This document shows positions 46,720 through 59,413 of a stretch of 64,000 bases of DNA, one piece after another. Position numbers and translations under genes: made by a program. The notes under the pieces are model-generated. The model saw only the letters and a list, made by a program, of their open reading frames with translations, made no database searches and had not been told where the DNA came from. The stretch is from positions 27,690,399 to 27,754,398 of the forward strand of contig OZ026841.1 of NCBI GenBank assembly GCA_964023205.1, read 5' to 3'. The stretch is from Lutraria lutraria (taxonomy: Eukaryota > Mollusca > Bivalvia > Venerida > Mactridae). The stretch's first letter is position 1. Each line of letters opens with the position of its first letter.

Positions 46720-47633
46720 GTTGAAATGCTGTATGCATTACGGTGACCCTGACCTTGGTGACCATTGAGACCAAGGCCTTGCCATCAATCCGTGTGCCAA
46801 GCTTCCATCTGAAGATGGTATTCCTCGATGAGGTCCACTTCCAGGAGTCAACACATCCGACTGCTGAAATGAAGAAAGTACTCATCAATACAGACGGATA
46901 TCTGTTGGCAGATCAGATAAATTGCATGATGGACAAAAACAAATTCAACAGTTCCATTGAATGAACAAATGTCAAGAAGCACAAATGCTTACGTTTTCGT
47001 GCTGTGCACAGTACCCTAGCCCTGACCTTGGTGACCATTGAGACCAAGGTCTTGCCATCAATCCGTGCGCCGATCTTCCTCCTCATGGTGCTGTTTCCAT
47101 TGGTAGTGTCCCGTCACTGTGTGCAACGGTACCCTTTATCAGGTGAACAGCTCCTTCAAGATGATGCTAGGTCATCTCATTGGTGTCAAGGCACAGGATG
47201 CCCTGGCACCGCTGAGCACCCAGATCTGGAGTCGACGCATCCGACTGCTGAAATAAAAAGACACTTGTCAATGCCGAGTACATGGAATCTGATCAAAGGC
47301 ATATCTTACAACATGATCATAAAATATAAGGTAACTAGGAATGCATCAACACCAGTGCAAAATCTGGCCATGAAGATCCTACATTTAAAACAGGCTGAAA
47401 ACCTATAACTACAGTGCAACCTCCCTACAACAGCCACCAAAAGGAATGACAGAAATGGCTGTTGTAAGGAGGTGAGTGTTGTTGAGAGTGAAAATAGAGT
47501 AAAACATCAATTTGGGTTGCTAATATACTGACTGTAACAGGGAGGTGACTGTTGTTCGGAGGTGATGGTTCATGAGACCAAGGCCAGAAATATCAAGAAG
47601 CATAATCGCTTAAAATTTAACCAGAATACTTAC
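46720..47633 (-). repeat. Array unit 2
   Basis: Exon A 46720-46863 has NTIFRWK. The short intron carries TTCCATTGAATGAACAAATG where others have GGAGGAAC. Exon CB has TTCACC for TTAACC and CTAGCATC for CCAGCATC. Confidence 0.85.
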
Positions 47634-48552
47634 GTTGAAATGCTGTATGCATTACGGTGACCCTGACCTTGGTGACCATTGAGACCAAGGCCTTGCCATC
47701 AATCCGTGTGCCAAGCTTCCATCTGAAGTTGGTATTCCTCGATGAGGTCCACTTCCAGGAGTCAACACATCCGACTGCTGAAATGAAGAAAGTACTCATC
47801 AATACAGACGGATATCTGTTGGCAGATCAGATAAATTGCATGATGGACAAAAACAAATTCAACAGTTCCATCGGAGGAACAAATGTCAAGAAGTACAAAT
47901 GCTTACGTTTTCGTGCTGTGAAAAGTACCCTAGCCCTGACCTTGGTGACCATTGAGACCAAGGTCTTGCCATCAATCCGTGCGCCGATCTTCCTCCTCAT
48001 GGTGCTGTTTCCATTGGTGGTGTCCCGTCACTGTGTGCAACGGTACCCTTTATCAGGTTAACAGCTCCTTCAAGATGATGCTGGGTCATCTCATTGGTGT
48101 CAAGGCACAGGATGCCCTGGCACCGCTGAGCACCCAGATCTGGAGTCGACGCATCCGACTGCTGAAATAAAAAGACCCTTGTCAATGCTGAATACATGGA
48201 ATCTGATCAAAGGCATATCTTACAACATAATCATGAAATATAAGGTAACTAGGAATGCATCAACACCAGTGCAAAATCTGGCCATGAAGATCCTACATTT
48301 AAAACAGGCTGAAAACCTATAACTACAGTGCAACCTCCCTACAACAGCCACCAAAAGGAATGACAGAAATGGCTGTTGTAAGGAGGTGAGTGTTGTTGAG
48401 AGTGAAAATAGAGTAAAATTTTACATCAATTTGGGTTGCTAATATACTGACTGTAACAGGGAGGTGACTGTTGTTCGGAAGTGACGGTTCAAGAGACCAA
48501 GGCCAGAAATATCAAGAAGCATAATCGCTTAAAATTTAACCAGAATACTTAC
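47634..48552 (-). repeat. Array unit 3
   Basis: 919-bp form with the TTTTA insert. Exon CB encodes VLFTAR (Cys to Phe) in place of VLCTAR. Exon A is standard (SWKW). Confidence 0.85.
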
Positions 48553-48919
48553 GTTGAAATGCTGTATGCATTACGGTGACCCTGACCTTGGTGACCATTG
48601 AGACCAAGGCCTTGCCATCAATCCGTGTGCCAAGCTTCCATCTGAAGTTGGTATTCCTCGATGAGGTCCACTTCCAGGAGTCAACACATCCGACTGCTGA
48701 AATGAAGAAAGTACTCATCAATACAGACGGATATCTGTTGGCAGATCAGATAAATTGCATGATGGACAAAAACAAATTCAGCAGTTCCATTGGAGGAACA
48801 AATGTCAAGAAGCACAAATGCTTACGTTTTCGTGCTGTGAAAAGTACCCTAGCCCTGACCTTGGTGACCATTGAGACCAAGGTCTTGCCATCAATCCGTG
48901 CGCCGATCTTCCTCCTCAT
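48100..48919 (-). CDS. Representative 99-codon array gene model
   Basis: Exons 48826-48919, 48553-48696 and 48100-48161. The first is ATG plus 30 codons (MRRKIGARIDGKTLVSMVTK...), donor AAAAC|GTAAGC. The second (acceptor TTCTTCATTTCAG) is PVGCVDSWKWTSSRNTNFRW... KALVSMVTKVRVTVMHTAFQ, donor GTAAGT. The third is PVGCVDSRSGCSAVPGHPVP and TGA. Phases are 1 and 1. The protein repeats the design K-(I/L)-G-x-R-I-D-G-K-x-L-V-S-M-V-T-K-V-R then PVGCVDS twice; it is basic and without signal peptide. The acceptor is a NAGNAG (cagcag), so one residue may vary. The same model fits every tandem unit. The last exon overlaps the next unit's first exon (exon CB), so separate promoters or one long transcript are both possible. 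No homology is recognised. Confidence 0.4.
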
Positions 48920-49471
48920 GGTGCTGTTTCCATTGGTGGTGTCCCGTCACTGTGTGCAACGGTACCCTTTATCAGGTTAACAGCTCCTTCAAGATGATGC
49001 TGGGTCATGTCATTGGTGTCAAGGCACAGGATGCCCTGGCACCGCTGAGCACCCAGATCTGGAGTCGACGCATCCGACTGCTGAAATAAAAAGACCCTTG
49101 TCAATGCTGAGTACATGGAATCTGATCAAAGGCATATCTTACAACATAATCATGAAATATAAGGTAACTAGGAATGCATCAACACCAGTGCAAAATCTGG
49201 CCATGAAGATCCTACATTTAAAACAGGCTGAAAACCTATAACTACAGTGCAACCTCCCTACAACAGCCACCAAAAGGAATGACAGAAATGGCTGTTGTAA
49301 GGAGGTGAGTGTTGTTGAGAGTGAAAATAGAGTAAAATTTTACATCAATTTGGGTTGCTTATATACTGACTGTAACAGGGAGGTGACTGTTGTTCGGAGG
49401 TGATGGTTCATGAGACCAAGGCCAGAAATATCAAGAAGCATAATCGCTTAAAATTTAACCAGAATACTTAC
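48553..49471 (-). repeat. Array unit 4 (used as reference)
   Basis: 919 bp. Exon A 48553-48696; intron 48697-48825; exon CB 48826-49080; ATG at 48917-48919. VLFTAR variant. An intronic hairpin at 49252-49306 has 18-bp arms with one mismatch and a 19-nt loop. Confidence 0.9.
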
Positions 49472-50385
49472 GTTGAAATGCTGTATGCATTACGGTGACC
49501 CTGACCTTGGTGACCATTGAGACCAAGGCCTTGCCATCAATCCGTGTGCCAAGCTTCCATCTGAAGTTGGTATTCCTCGATGAGGTCCACTTCCAGGAGT
49601 CAACACATCCGACTGCTGAAATGAAGAAAGTACTCATCAATACAGACGGATATCTGTTGGCAGATCAGATAAATTGCATGATGGACAAAAACAAATTCAA
49701 CAGTTCCATCGGAGGAACAAATGTCAAGAAGCATAAATGCTTACGTTTTCGTGCTGTGCACAGTACCCTAGCCCTGACCTTGGTGACCATTGAGACCAAG
49801 GTCTTGCCATCAATCCGTGCGCCGATCTTCCTCCTCATGGTGCTGTTTCCATTGGTGGTGTCCCGTCACTGTGTGCAACGGTACCCTTTATCAGGTTAAC
49901 AGCTCCTTCAAGATGATGCTGGGTCATGTCATTGGTGTCAAGGCACAGGATGCCCTGGCACCGCTGAGCACCCAGATCTGGAGTCGACGCATCCGACTGC
50001 TAAAATAAAAAGACCATTGTCAATGCTGAGTACATGGAATCTGATCAAAGGCATATCTTACAACATAATCATAAAATATAAGGTAACTAGGAATGCATCA
50101 ACACCAGTGCAAAATCTGGCCATGAAGATCCTACATTTAAAACAGGCTGAAAACCTATAACTACAGTGCAACCTCCCTACAACAGCCACCAAAGGTAATG
50201 ACAGAAATGGCTGTTGTAAGGAGGTGGGTGTTGTTGAGAGTGAAAATAGAGTAAAACATCAATTTGGGTCGCTAATATACTGACTGTAACAGGGAGGTGA
50301 CTGTTGTTCGGAGGTGACGGTTCAAGAGACCAAGGCCAGAAATATCAAGAAGCATAATCGTTTAAAATTTAACCAGAATACTTAC
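49472..50385 (-). repeat. Array unit 5
   Basis: 914 bp. VLCTAR form, SWKW form. CACCAAAGGTAATGACAG in the long intron is shared only with unit 10, the first marker of the higher-order duplication. Confidence 0.85.
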
Positions 50386-51299
50386 GTTGAAATGCTGTAT
50401 GCATTACGGTGACCCTGACCTTGGTGACCATTGAGACCAAGGCCTTGCCATCAATCCATGTGCCAAGCTTCCATCTGAAGTTGGTATTCCTCGATGAGGT
50501 ACACTTCCAGGAGTCAACACATCCGACTGCTGAAATGAAGAAAGTACTCATCAATACAGACGGATATCTGTTGGCAGATCAGATAAATTGCATGATGGAC
50601 AAAAACAAATTCAGCAGTTCCATTGGAGGAACAAATGTCAAGAAGCACAAATGCTTACGTTTTCGTGCTGTGAAAAGTACCCTAGCCCTGACCTTGGTGA
50701 CCATTGAGACCAAGGTCTTGCCATCAATCCGTGCGCCGATCTTCCTCCTCATGGTGCTGTTTCCATTGGTGGTGTCCCGTCACTGTGTGCAACGGTACCC
50801 TTTATCAGGTTAACAGCTCCTTCAAGATGATGCTGGGTCATGTCATTGGTGTCAAGGCACAGGATGCCCTGGCACCGCTGAGCACCCAGATCTGGAGTCG
50901 ACGCATCCGACTGCTAAAATAAAAAGACCATTGTCAATGCTGAGTACATGGAATCTGATCAAAGGCATATCTTACAACATAATCATAAAATATAAGGTAA
51001 CTAGGAATGCATCAACACCAGTGCAAAATCTGGCCATGAAGATCCTACATTTAAAACAGGCTGAAAACCTATAACTACAGTGCAACCTCCCTACAACAGC
51101 CACCAAAAGTAATGACAGAAATGGCTGTTGTAAGGAGGTGGGTGTTGTTGAGAGTGAAAATAGAGTAAAACATCAATTTGGGTCGCTAATATACTGACTG
51201 TAACAGGGAGGTGACTGTTGTTCGGAGGTGACGGTTCAAGAGACCAAGGCCAGAAATATCAAGAAGCATAATCGTTTAAAATTTAACCAGAATACTTAC
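50386..51299 (-). repeat. Array unit 6
   Basis: 914 bp. Exon A has SWKC (Trp to Cys) and GTWIDG (Arg to Trp). Exon CB has VLFTAR. Essentially identical to units 7 and 11. Confidence 0.85.
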
Positions 51300-52213
51300 G
51301 TTGAAATGCTGTATGCATTACGGTGACCCTGACCTTGGTGACCATTGAGACCAAGGCCTTGCCATCAATCCATGTGCCAAGCTTCCATCTGAAGTTGGTA
51401 TTCCTCGATGAGGTACACTTCCAGGAGTCAACACATCCGACTGCTGAAATGAAGAAAGTACTCATCAATACAGACGGATATCTGTTGGCAGATCAGATAA
51501 ATTGCATGATGGACAAAAACAAATTCAGCAGTTCCATTGGAGGAACAAATGTCAAGAAGCACAAATGCTTACGTTTTCGTGCTGTGAAAAGTACCCTAGC
51601 CCTGACCTTGGTGACCATTGAGACCAAGGTCTTGCCATCAATCCGTGCGCCGATCTTCCTCCTCATGGTGCTGTTTCCATTGGTGGTGTCCCGTCACTGT
51701 GTGCAACGGTACCCTTTATCAGGTTAACAGCTCCTTCAAGATGATGCTGGGTCATGTCATTGGTGTCAAGGCACAGGATGCCCTGGCACCGCTGAGCACC
51801 CAGATCTGGAGTCGACGCATCCGACTGCTAAAATAAAAAGACCATTGTCAATGCTGAGTACATGGAATCTGATCAAAGGCATATCTTACAACATAATCAT
51901 AAAATATAAGGTAACTAGGAATGCATCAACACCAGTGCAAAATCTGGCCATGAAGATCCTACATTTAAAACAGGCTGAAAACCTATAACTACAGTGCAAC
52001 CTCCCTACAACAGCCACCAAAAGTAATGACAGAAATGGCTGTTGTAAGGAGGTGGGTGTTGTTGAGAGTGAAAATAGAGTAAAACATCAATTTGGGTCGC
52101 TAATATACTGACTGTAACAGGGAGGTGACTGTTGTTCGGAGGTGACGGTTCAAGAGACCAAGGCCAGAAATATCAAGAAGCATAATCGTTTAAAATTTAA
52201 CCAGAATACTTAC
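51300..52213 (-). repeat. Array unit 7
   Basis: 914 bp; the same SWKC, GTWIDG and VLFTAR set as unit 6, so it is the most recent single-unit duplication. Confidence 0.85.
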
Positions 52214-53132
52214 GTTGAAATGCTGTATGCATTACGGTGACCCTGACCTTGGTGACCATTGAGACCAAGGCCTTGCCATCAATCCGTGTGCCAAGCTTCC
52301 ATCTGAAGTTGGTATTCCTCGATGAGGTACACTTCCAGGAGTCAACACATCCGACTGCTGAAATGAAGAAAGTACTCATCAATACAGACGGATATCTGTT
52401 GGCAGATCAGATAAATTGCATGATGGACAAAAACAAATTCAGCAGTTCCATTGGAGGAACAAATGTCAAGAAGCACAAATGCTTACGTTTTCGTGCTGTG
52501 CACAGTACCCTAGCCCTGACCTTGGTGACCATTGAGACCAAGGTCTTGCCATCAATCCGTGCGCCGATCTTCCTCCTCATGGTGCTGTTTCCATTGGTGG
52601 TGTCCCGTCACTGTGTGCAACGGTACCCTTTATCAGGTTAACAGCTCCTTCAAGATGATGCTGGGTCATGTCATTGGTGTCAAGGCACAGGATGCCCTGG
52701 CACCGCTGAGCACCCAGATCTGGAGTCGACGCATCCGACTGCTGAAATAAAAAGACCCTTGTCAATGCTGAGTACATGGAATCTGATCAAAGGCATATCT
52801 TACAACATAATCATGAAATATAAGGTAACTAGGAATGCATCAACACCAGTGCAAAATCTGGCCATGAAGATCCTACATTTAAAACAGGCTGAAAACCTAT
52901 AACTACAGTGCAACCTCCCTACAACAGCCACCAAAAGGAATGACAGAAATGGCTGTTGTAAGGAGGTGAGTGTTGTTGAGAGTGAAAATAGAGTAAAATT
53001 TTACATCAATTTGGGTTGCTAATATACTGACTGTAACAGGGAGGTGACTGTTGTTCGGAGGTGATGGTTCATGAGACCAAGGCCAGAAATATCAAGAAGC
53101 ATAATCGCTTAAAATTTAACCAGAATACTTAC
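52214..53132 (-). repeat. Array unit 8
   Basis: 919 bp. SWKC with GTRIDG; VLCTAR. Matches unit 12. Confidence 0.85.
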
Positions 53133-54049
53133 GTTGAAATGCTGTATGCATTACGGTGACCCTGACCTTGGTGACCATTGAGACCAAGGCCTTGCCATCA
53201 ATCCGTGTGCCAAGCTTCCATCTGAAGTTGGTATTCCTCGATGAGGTCCACTTCCAGGAGTCAACACATCCGACTGCTGAAATGAAGAAAGTACTCATCA
53301 ATACAGACGGATATCTGTTGGCAGATCAGATAAATTGCATGATGGACAAAAACAAATTCAACAGTTCCATCGGAGGAACAAATGTCAAGAAGCACAAATG
53401 CTTACGTTTTCGTGCTGTGCACAGTACCCTAGCCCTGACCTTGGTGACCATTGAGACCAAGGTCTTGCCATCAATCCGTGCGCCGATCTTCCTCCTCATG
53501 GTGCTGTTTCCATTGGTGGTGTCCCGTCACTGTGTGCAATGGAACCCTTTATCAGGTTAACAGCTCCTTCAAGATGATGCTGGGTCATGTCATTGGTGTC
53601 AAGGCACAGGATGCCCTGGCACCGCTGAGCACCCAGATCTGGAGTCGACGCATCCGACTGCTGAAATAAAGACCATTGTCAATGCTGAGTACATGGAATC
53701 TGATCAAAGGCATATCTTACAACATAATCATAAAATATAAGGTAACTAGGAATGCATCAACACCAGTGCAAAATCTGGCCATGAAGATCCTACATTTAAA
53801 ACAGGCTGAAAACCTATAACTACAGTGCAACCTCCCTACAACAGCCACCAAAAGGAATGACAGAAATGGCTGTTGTAAGGAGGTGAGTGTTGTTGAGAGT
53901 GAAAATAGAGTAAAATTTTACATCAATTTGGGTTGCTTATATACTGACTGTAACAGGGAGGTGACTGTTGTTCGGAGGTGATGGTTCATGAGACCAAGGC
54001 CAGAAATATCAAGAAGCATAATCGCTTAAAATTTAACCAGAATACTTAC
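53133..54049 (-). repeat. Array unit 9
   Basis: 917 bp. SWKW. TGTGCAATGGAACCC in exon CB (others CAACGGTACCC); CAATGG is shared with unit 13. It lacks two A after the CB acceptor (GAAATAAAGACC). Confidence 0.85.
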
Positions 54050-54963
54050 GTTGAAATGCTGTATGCATTACGGTGACCCTGACCTTGGTGACCATTGAGA
54101 CCAAGGCCTTGCCATCAATCCGTGTGCCAAGCTTCCATCTGAAGTTGGTATTCCTCGATGAGGTCCACTTCCAGGAGTCAACACATCCGACTGCTGAAAT
54201 GAAGAAAGTACTCATCAATACAGACGGATATCTGTTGGCAGATCAGATAAATTGCATGATGGACAAAAACAAATTCAACAGTTCCATCGGAGGAACAAAT
54301 GTCAAGAAGCATAAATGCTTACGTTTTCGTGCTGTGCACAGTACCCTAGCCCTGACCTTGGTGACCATTGAGACCAAGGTCTTGCCATCAATCCGTGCGC
54401 CGATCTTCCTCCTCATGGTGCTGTTTCCATTGGTGGTGTCCCGTCACTGTGTGCAACGGTACCCTTTATCAGGTTAACAGCTCCTTCAAGATGATGCTGG
54501 GTCATGTCATTGGTGTCAAGGCACAGGATGCCCTGGCACCGCTGAGCACCCAGATCTGGAGTCGACGCATCCGACTGCTAAAATAAAAAGACCATTGTCA
54601 ATGCTGAGTACATGGAATCTGATCAAAGGCATATCTTACAACATAATCATAAAATATAAGGTAACTAGGAATGCATCAACACCAGTGCAAAATCTGGCCA
54701 TGAAGATCCTACATTTAAAACAGGCTGAAAACCTATAACTACAGTGCAACCTCCCTACAACAGCCACCAAAGGTAATGACAGAAATGGCTGTTGTAAGGA
54801 GGTGGGTGTTGTTGAGAGTGAAAATAGAGTAAAACATCAATTTGGGTCGCTAATATACTGACTGTAACAGGGAGGTGACTGTTGTTCGGAGGTGACGGTT
54901 CAAGAGACCAAGGCCAGAAATATCAAGAAGCATAATCGTTTAAAATTTAACCAGAATACTTAC
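54050..54963 (-). repeat. Array unit 10
   Basis: 914 bp. Matches unit 5, including the CAAAGGTAATG intron marker, and begins the second copy of the four-unit block. Confidence 0.85.
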
Positions 54964-55877
54964 GTTGAAATGCTGTATGCATTACGGTGACCCTGACCTT
55001 GGTGACCATTGAGACCAAGGCCTTGCCATCAATCCATGTGCCAAGCTTCCATCTGAAGTTGGTATTCCTCGATGAGGTACACTTCCAGGAGTCAACACAT
55101 CCGACTGCTGAAATGAAGAAAGTACTCATCAATACAGACGGATATCTGTTGGCAGATCAGATAAATTGCATGATGGACAAAAACAAATTCAGCAGTTCCA
55201 TTGGAGGAACAAATGTCAAGAAGCACAAATGCTTACGTTTTCGTGCTGTGAAAAGTACCCTAGCCCTGACCTTGGTGACCATTGAGACCAAGGTCTTGCC
55301 ATCAATCCGTGCGCCGATCTTCCTCCTCATGGTGCTGTTTCCATTGGTGGTGTCCCGTCACTGTGTGCAACGGTACCCTTTATCAGGTTAACAGCTCCTT
55401 CAAGATGATGCTGGGTCATGTCATTGGTGTCAAGGCACAGGATGCCCTGGCACCGCTGAGCACCCAGATCTGGAGTCGACGCATCCGACTGCTAAAATAA
55501 AAAGACACTTGTCAATGCTGAGTACATGGAATCTGATCAAAGGCATATCTTACAACATAATCATAAAATATAAGGTAACTAGGAATGCATCAACACCAGT
55601 GCAAAATCTGGCCATGAAGATCCTACATTTAAAACAGGCTGAAAACCTATAACTACAGTGCAACCTCCCTACAACAGCCACCAAAAGTAATGACAGAAAT
55701 GGCTGTTGTAAGGAGGTGGGTGTTGTTGAGAGTGAAAATAGAGTAAAACATCAATTTGGGTCGCTAATATACTGACTGTAACAGGGAGGTGACTGTTGTT
55801 CGGAGGTGACGGTTCAAGAGACCAAGGCCAGAAATATCAAGAAGCATAATCGTTTAAAATTTAACCAGAATACTTAC
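54964..55877 (-). repeat. Array unit 11
   Basis: 914 bp. SWKC, GTWIDG, VLFTAR: the counterpart of units 6 and 7. Confidence 0.85.
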
Positions 55878-56796
55878 GTTGAAATGCTGTATGCATTACG
55901 GTGACCCTGACCTTGGTGACCATTGAGACCAAGGCCTTGCCATCAATCCGTGTGCCAAGCTTCCATCTGAAGTTGGTATTCCTCGATGAGGTACACTTCC
56001 AGGAGTCAACACATCCGACTGCTGAAATGAAGAAAGTACTCATCAATACAGACGGATATCTGTTGGCAGATCAGATAAATTGCATGATGGACAAAAACAA
56101 ATTCAGCAGTTCCATTGGAGGAACAAATGTCAAGAAGCACAAATGCTTACGTTTTCGTGCTGTGCACAGTACCCTAGCCCTGACCTTGGTGACCATTGAG
56201 ACCAAGGTCTTGCCATCAATCCGTGCGCCGATCTTCCTCCTCATGGTGCTGTTTCCATTGGTGGTGTCCCGTCACTGTGTGCAACGGTACCCTTTATCAG
56301 GTTAACAGCTCCTTCAAGATGATGCTGGGTCATGTCATTGGTGTCAAGGCACAGGATGCCCTGGCACCGCTGAGCACCCAGATCTGGAGTCGACGCATCC
56401 GACTGCTGAAATAAAAAGACCCTTGTCAATGCTGAGTACATGGAATCTGATCAAAGGCATATCTTACAACATAATCATGAAATATAAGGTAACTAGGAAT
56501 GCATCAACACCAGTGCAAAATCTGGCCATGAAGATCCTACATTTAAAACAGGCTGAAAACCTATAACTACAGTGCAACCTCCCTACAACAGCCACCAAAA
56601 GGAATGACAGAAATGGCTGTTGTAAGGAGGTGAGTGTTGTTGAGAGTGAAAATAGAGTAAAATTTTACATCAATTTGGGTTGCTAATATACTGACTGTAA
56701 CAGGGAGGTGACTGTTGTTCGGAGGTGATGGTTCATGAGACCAAGGCCAGAAATATCAAGAAGCATAATCGCTTAAAATTTAACCAGAATACTTAC
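55878..56796 (-). repeat. Array unit 12
   Basis: 919 bp. SWKC, GTRIDG, VLCTAR: the counterpart of unit 8. Confidence 0.85.
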
Positions 56797-57715
56797 GTTG
56801 AAATGCTGTATGCATTACGGTGACCCTGACCTTGGTGACCATTGAGACCAAGGCCTTGCCATCAATCCGTGTGCCAAGCTTCCATCTGAAGTTGGTATTC
56901 CTCGATGAGGTCCACTTCCAGGAGTCAACACATCCGACTGCTGAAATGAAGAAAGTACTCATCAATACAGACGGATATCTGTTGGCAGATCAGATAAATT
57001 GCATGATGGACAAAAACAAATTCAACAGTTCCATCGGAGGAACAAATGTCAAGAAGCACAAATGCTTACGTTTTCGTGCTGTGCACAGTACCCTAGCCCT
57101 GACCTTGGTGACCATTGAGACCAAGGTCTTGCCATCAATCCGTGCGCCGATCTTCCTCCTCATGGTGCTGTTTCCATTGGTGGTGTCCCGTCACTGTGTG
57201 CAATGGTACCCTTTATCAGGTTAACAGCTCCTTCAAGATGATGCTGGGTCATGTCATTGGTGTCAAGGCACAGGATGCCCTGGCACCGCTGAGCACCCAG
57301 ATCTGGAGTCGACGCATCCGACTGCTGAAATAAAAAGACCATTGTCAATGCTGAGTACATGGAATCTGATCAAAGGCATATCTTACAACATAATCATAAA
57401 ATATAAGGTAACTAGGAATGCATCAACACCAGTGCAAAATCTGGCCATGAAGATCCTACATTTAAAACAGGCTGAAAACCTATAACTACAGTGCAACCTC
57501 CCTACAACAGCCACCAAAAGGAATGACAGAAATGGCTGTTGTAAGGAGGTGAGTGTTGTTGAGAGTGAAAATAGAGTAAAATTTTACATCAATTTGGGTT
57601 GCTAATATACTGACTGTAACAGGGAGGTGACTGTTGTTCGGAGGTGATGGTTCATGAGACCAAGGCCAGAAATATCAAGAAGCATAATCGTTTAAAATTT
57701 AACCAGAATACTTAC
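56797..57715 (-). repeat. Array unit 13
   Basis: 919 bp. SWKW, with CAATGGTACCC in exon CB: the counterpart of unit 9. Confidence 0.85.
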
Positions 57716-58629
57716 GTTGAAATGCTGTATGCATTACGGTGACCCTGACCTTGGTGACCATTGAGACCAAGGCCTTGCCATCAATCCGTGTGCCAAGCTT
57801 CCATCTGAAGTTGGTATTCCTCGATGAGGTCCACTTCCAGGAGTCAACACATCCGACTGCTGAAATGAAGAAAGTACTCATCAATACAGACGGATATCTG
57901 TTGGCAGATCAGATAATTTGCATGATGGACAAAAACAAATTCAACAGTTCCATCGGAGGAACAAATGTCAAGAAGCACAAATGCTTACGTTTTCGTGCTG
58001 TGCACAGTACCCTAGCCCTGACCTTGGTGACCATTGAGACCAAGGTCTTGCCATCAATCCGTGCGCCAATCTTCCTCCTCATGGTGCTGTTTCCATTGGT
58101 GGTGTCCCGTCACTGTGTGCAACGGTACCCTTTATCAGGTTAACAGCTCCTTCAAGATGATGCTGGGTCATGTCATTGGTGTCAAGGCACAGGATGCCCT
58201 GGCACCGCTGAGCACCCAGATCTGGAGTCGACGCATCCGACTGCTGAAATAAAAAGACCCTTGTCAATGCTGAGTACATGGAATCTGATCAAAGGCATAT
58301 CTTACAACATAATCATGAAATATAAGGTAACTAGGAATGCATCAACACCAGTGCAAAATCTGGCCATGAAGATCCTACATTTAAAACAGGCTGAAAACCT
58401 ATAACTACAGTGCAACCTCCCTACAACAGCCACCAAAAGGAATGACAGAAATGGCTGTTGTAAGGAGGTGAGTGTTGTTGAGAGTGAAAATAGAGTAAAA
58501 CATCAATTTGGGTGGCTAATATACTGACTGTAACAGGGAGGTGACTGTTGTTTGGAGGTGACGGTTCATGAGACCAAGGCCAGAAATATCAAGAAGCATA
58601 ATCGTTTAAAATTTAACCAGAATACTTAC
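57716..58629 (-). repeat. Array unit 14
   Basis: 914 bp. SWKW, VLCTAR. Private bases: AGATAATTTGCATG in the short intron and GCGCCAATC in exon CB (IGARI to IGARI-coding change at the codon before, GGC to GGC/ATT context). Confidence 0.8.
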
Positions 58630-59413
58630 GTTGAAATGCTGTATGCATTACGGTGACCCTGACCTTGGTGACCATTGAGACCAAGGCCTTGCCATCAATC
58701 CGTGTGCCAAGCTTCCATCTGAAGTTGGTATTCCTCGATGAGGTCCACTTCCAGGAGTCAACACATCCGACTGCTGAAATGAAGAAAGTACTCATCAATA
58801 CAGACGGATATCTGTTGGCAGATCAGATAAATTGCATGATGGACAAAAACAAATTCAGCAGTTCCATTGGAGGAACAAATGTCAAGAAGCACAAAAGCTT
58901 ACGTTTTCGTGCTGTGCACAGTACCCTAGCCCCGACCTTGGTGACCATTGAGACCAAGGCCTTGCCATCAATCCGTGCGCCGATCTTCCTCCTCATGGTG
59001 CTGTTTCCATTGGTGGTGTCCCGTCACTGTGTGCAACGGTACCCTTTATCAGGCTAACAGCTCCTTCAAGATGATGCTGGGTCATCTCATTGGTGTCAAC
59101 ACCACTGAGCACCCAGATCTGGAGTCGACGCATCCGACTGCTGAAATAAAAAGACACTTGTCAATGCTGATTACATGGAATCTGATCAAAGGCATATCTT
59201 ACAACATTATCATGAAATATAAGATAACTAGGAATGCATCAACACCAGTGCAAAATCTGGCCATGAAGATCCTACATTTAAAACAGGCTGAAAACCTATA
59301 ACTACAGTGCAACCTCCCTACAACAGACACCAATGGGAACGACAGAAACGGCTGTTGTAAGGAGGTGATGGTATAGTTGATCTGGATGCTTACTATTAAG
59401 CCAGAACACTTAC
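58630..59413 (-). repeat. Array unit 15, shortened
   Basis: 784 bp. Exon CB lacks about 18 bp (the AAGGCACAGGATGCCCTGGC segment), so its C part reads VGCVDSRSGCSVVLTPMR to TGA. The long intron has lost the hairpin's downstream part. Marks the upstream array edge. Confidence 0.85.

Noticed and set aside
48576..48980. A 134-codon plus-strand frame repeated in every array unit
   Set aside because: It runs through two introns of the minus-strand model. The splice consensus (ACTTAC = reverse GTAAGT; CTGAAATGAAG = reverse acceptor) is oriented for the minus strand only. Its persistence is explained by the copies being recent and by the near-palindromic exon word.
48100..49080. In-frame TGA codons in exon CB as selenocysteine sites
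   Set aside because: A TAA lies in the same frame among them, and no SECIS-like element was looked for successfully. Termination followed by restart is simpler.
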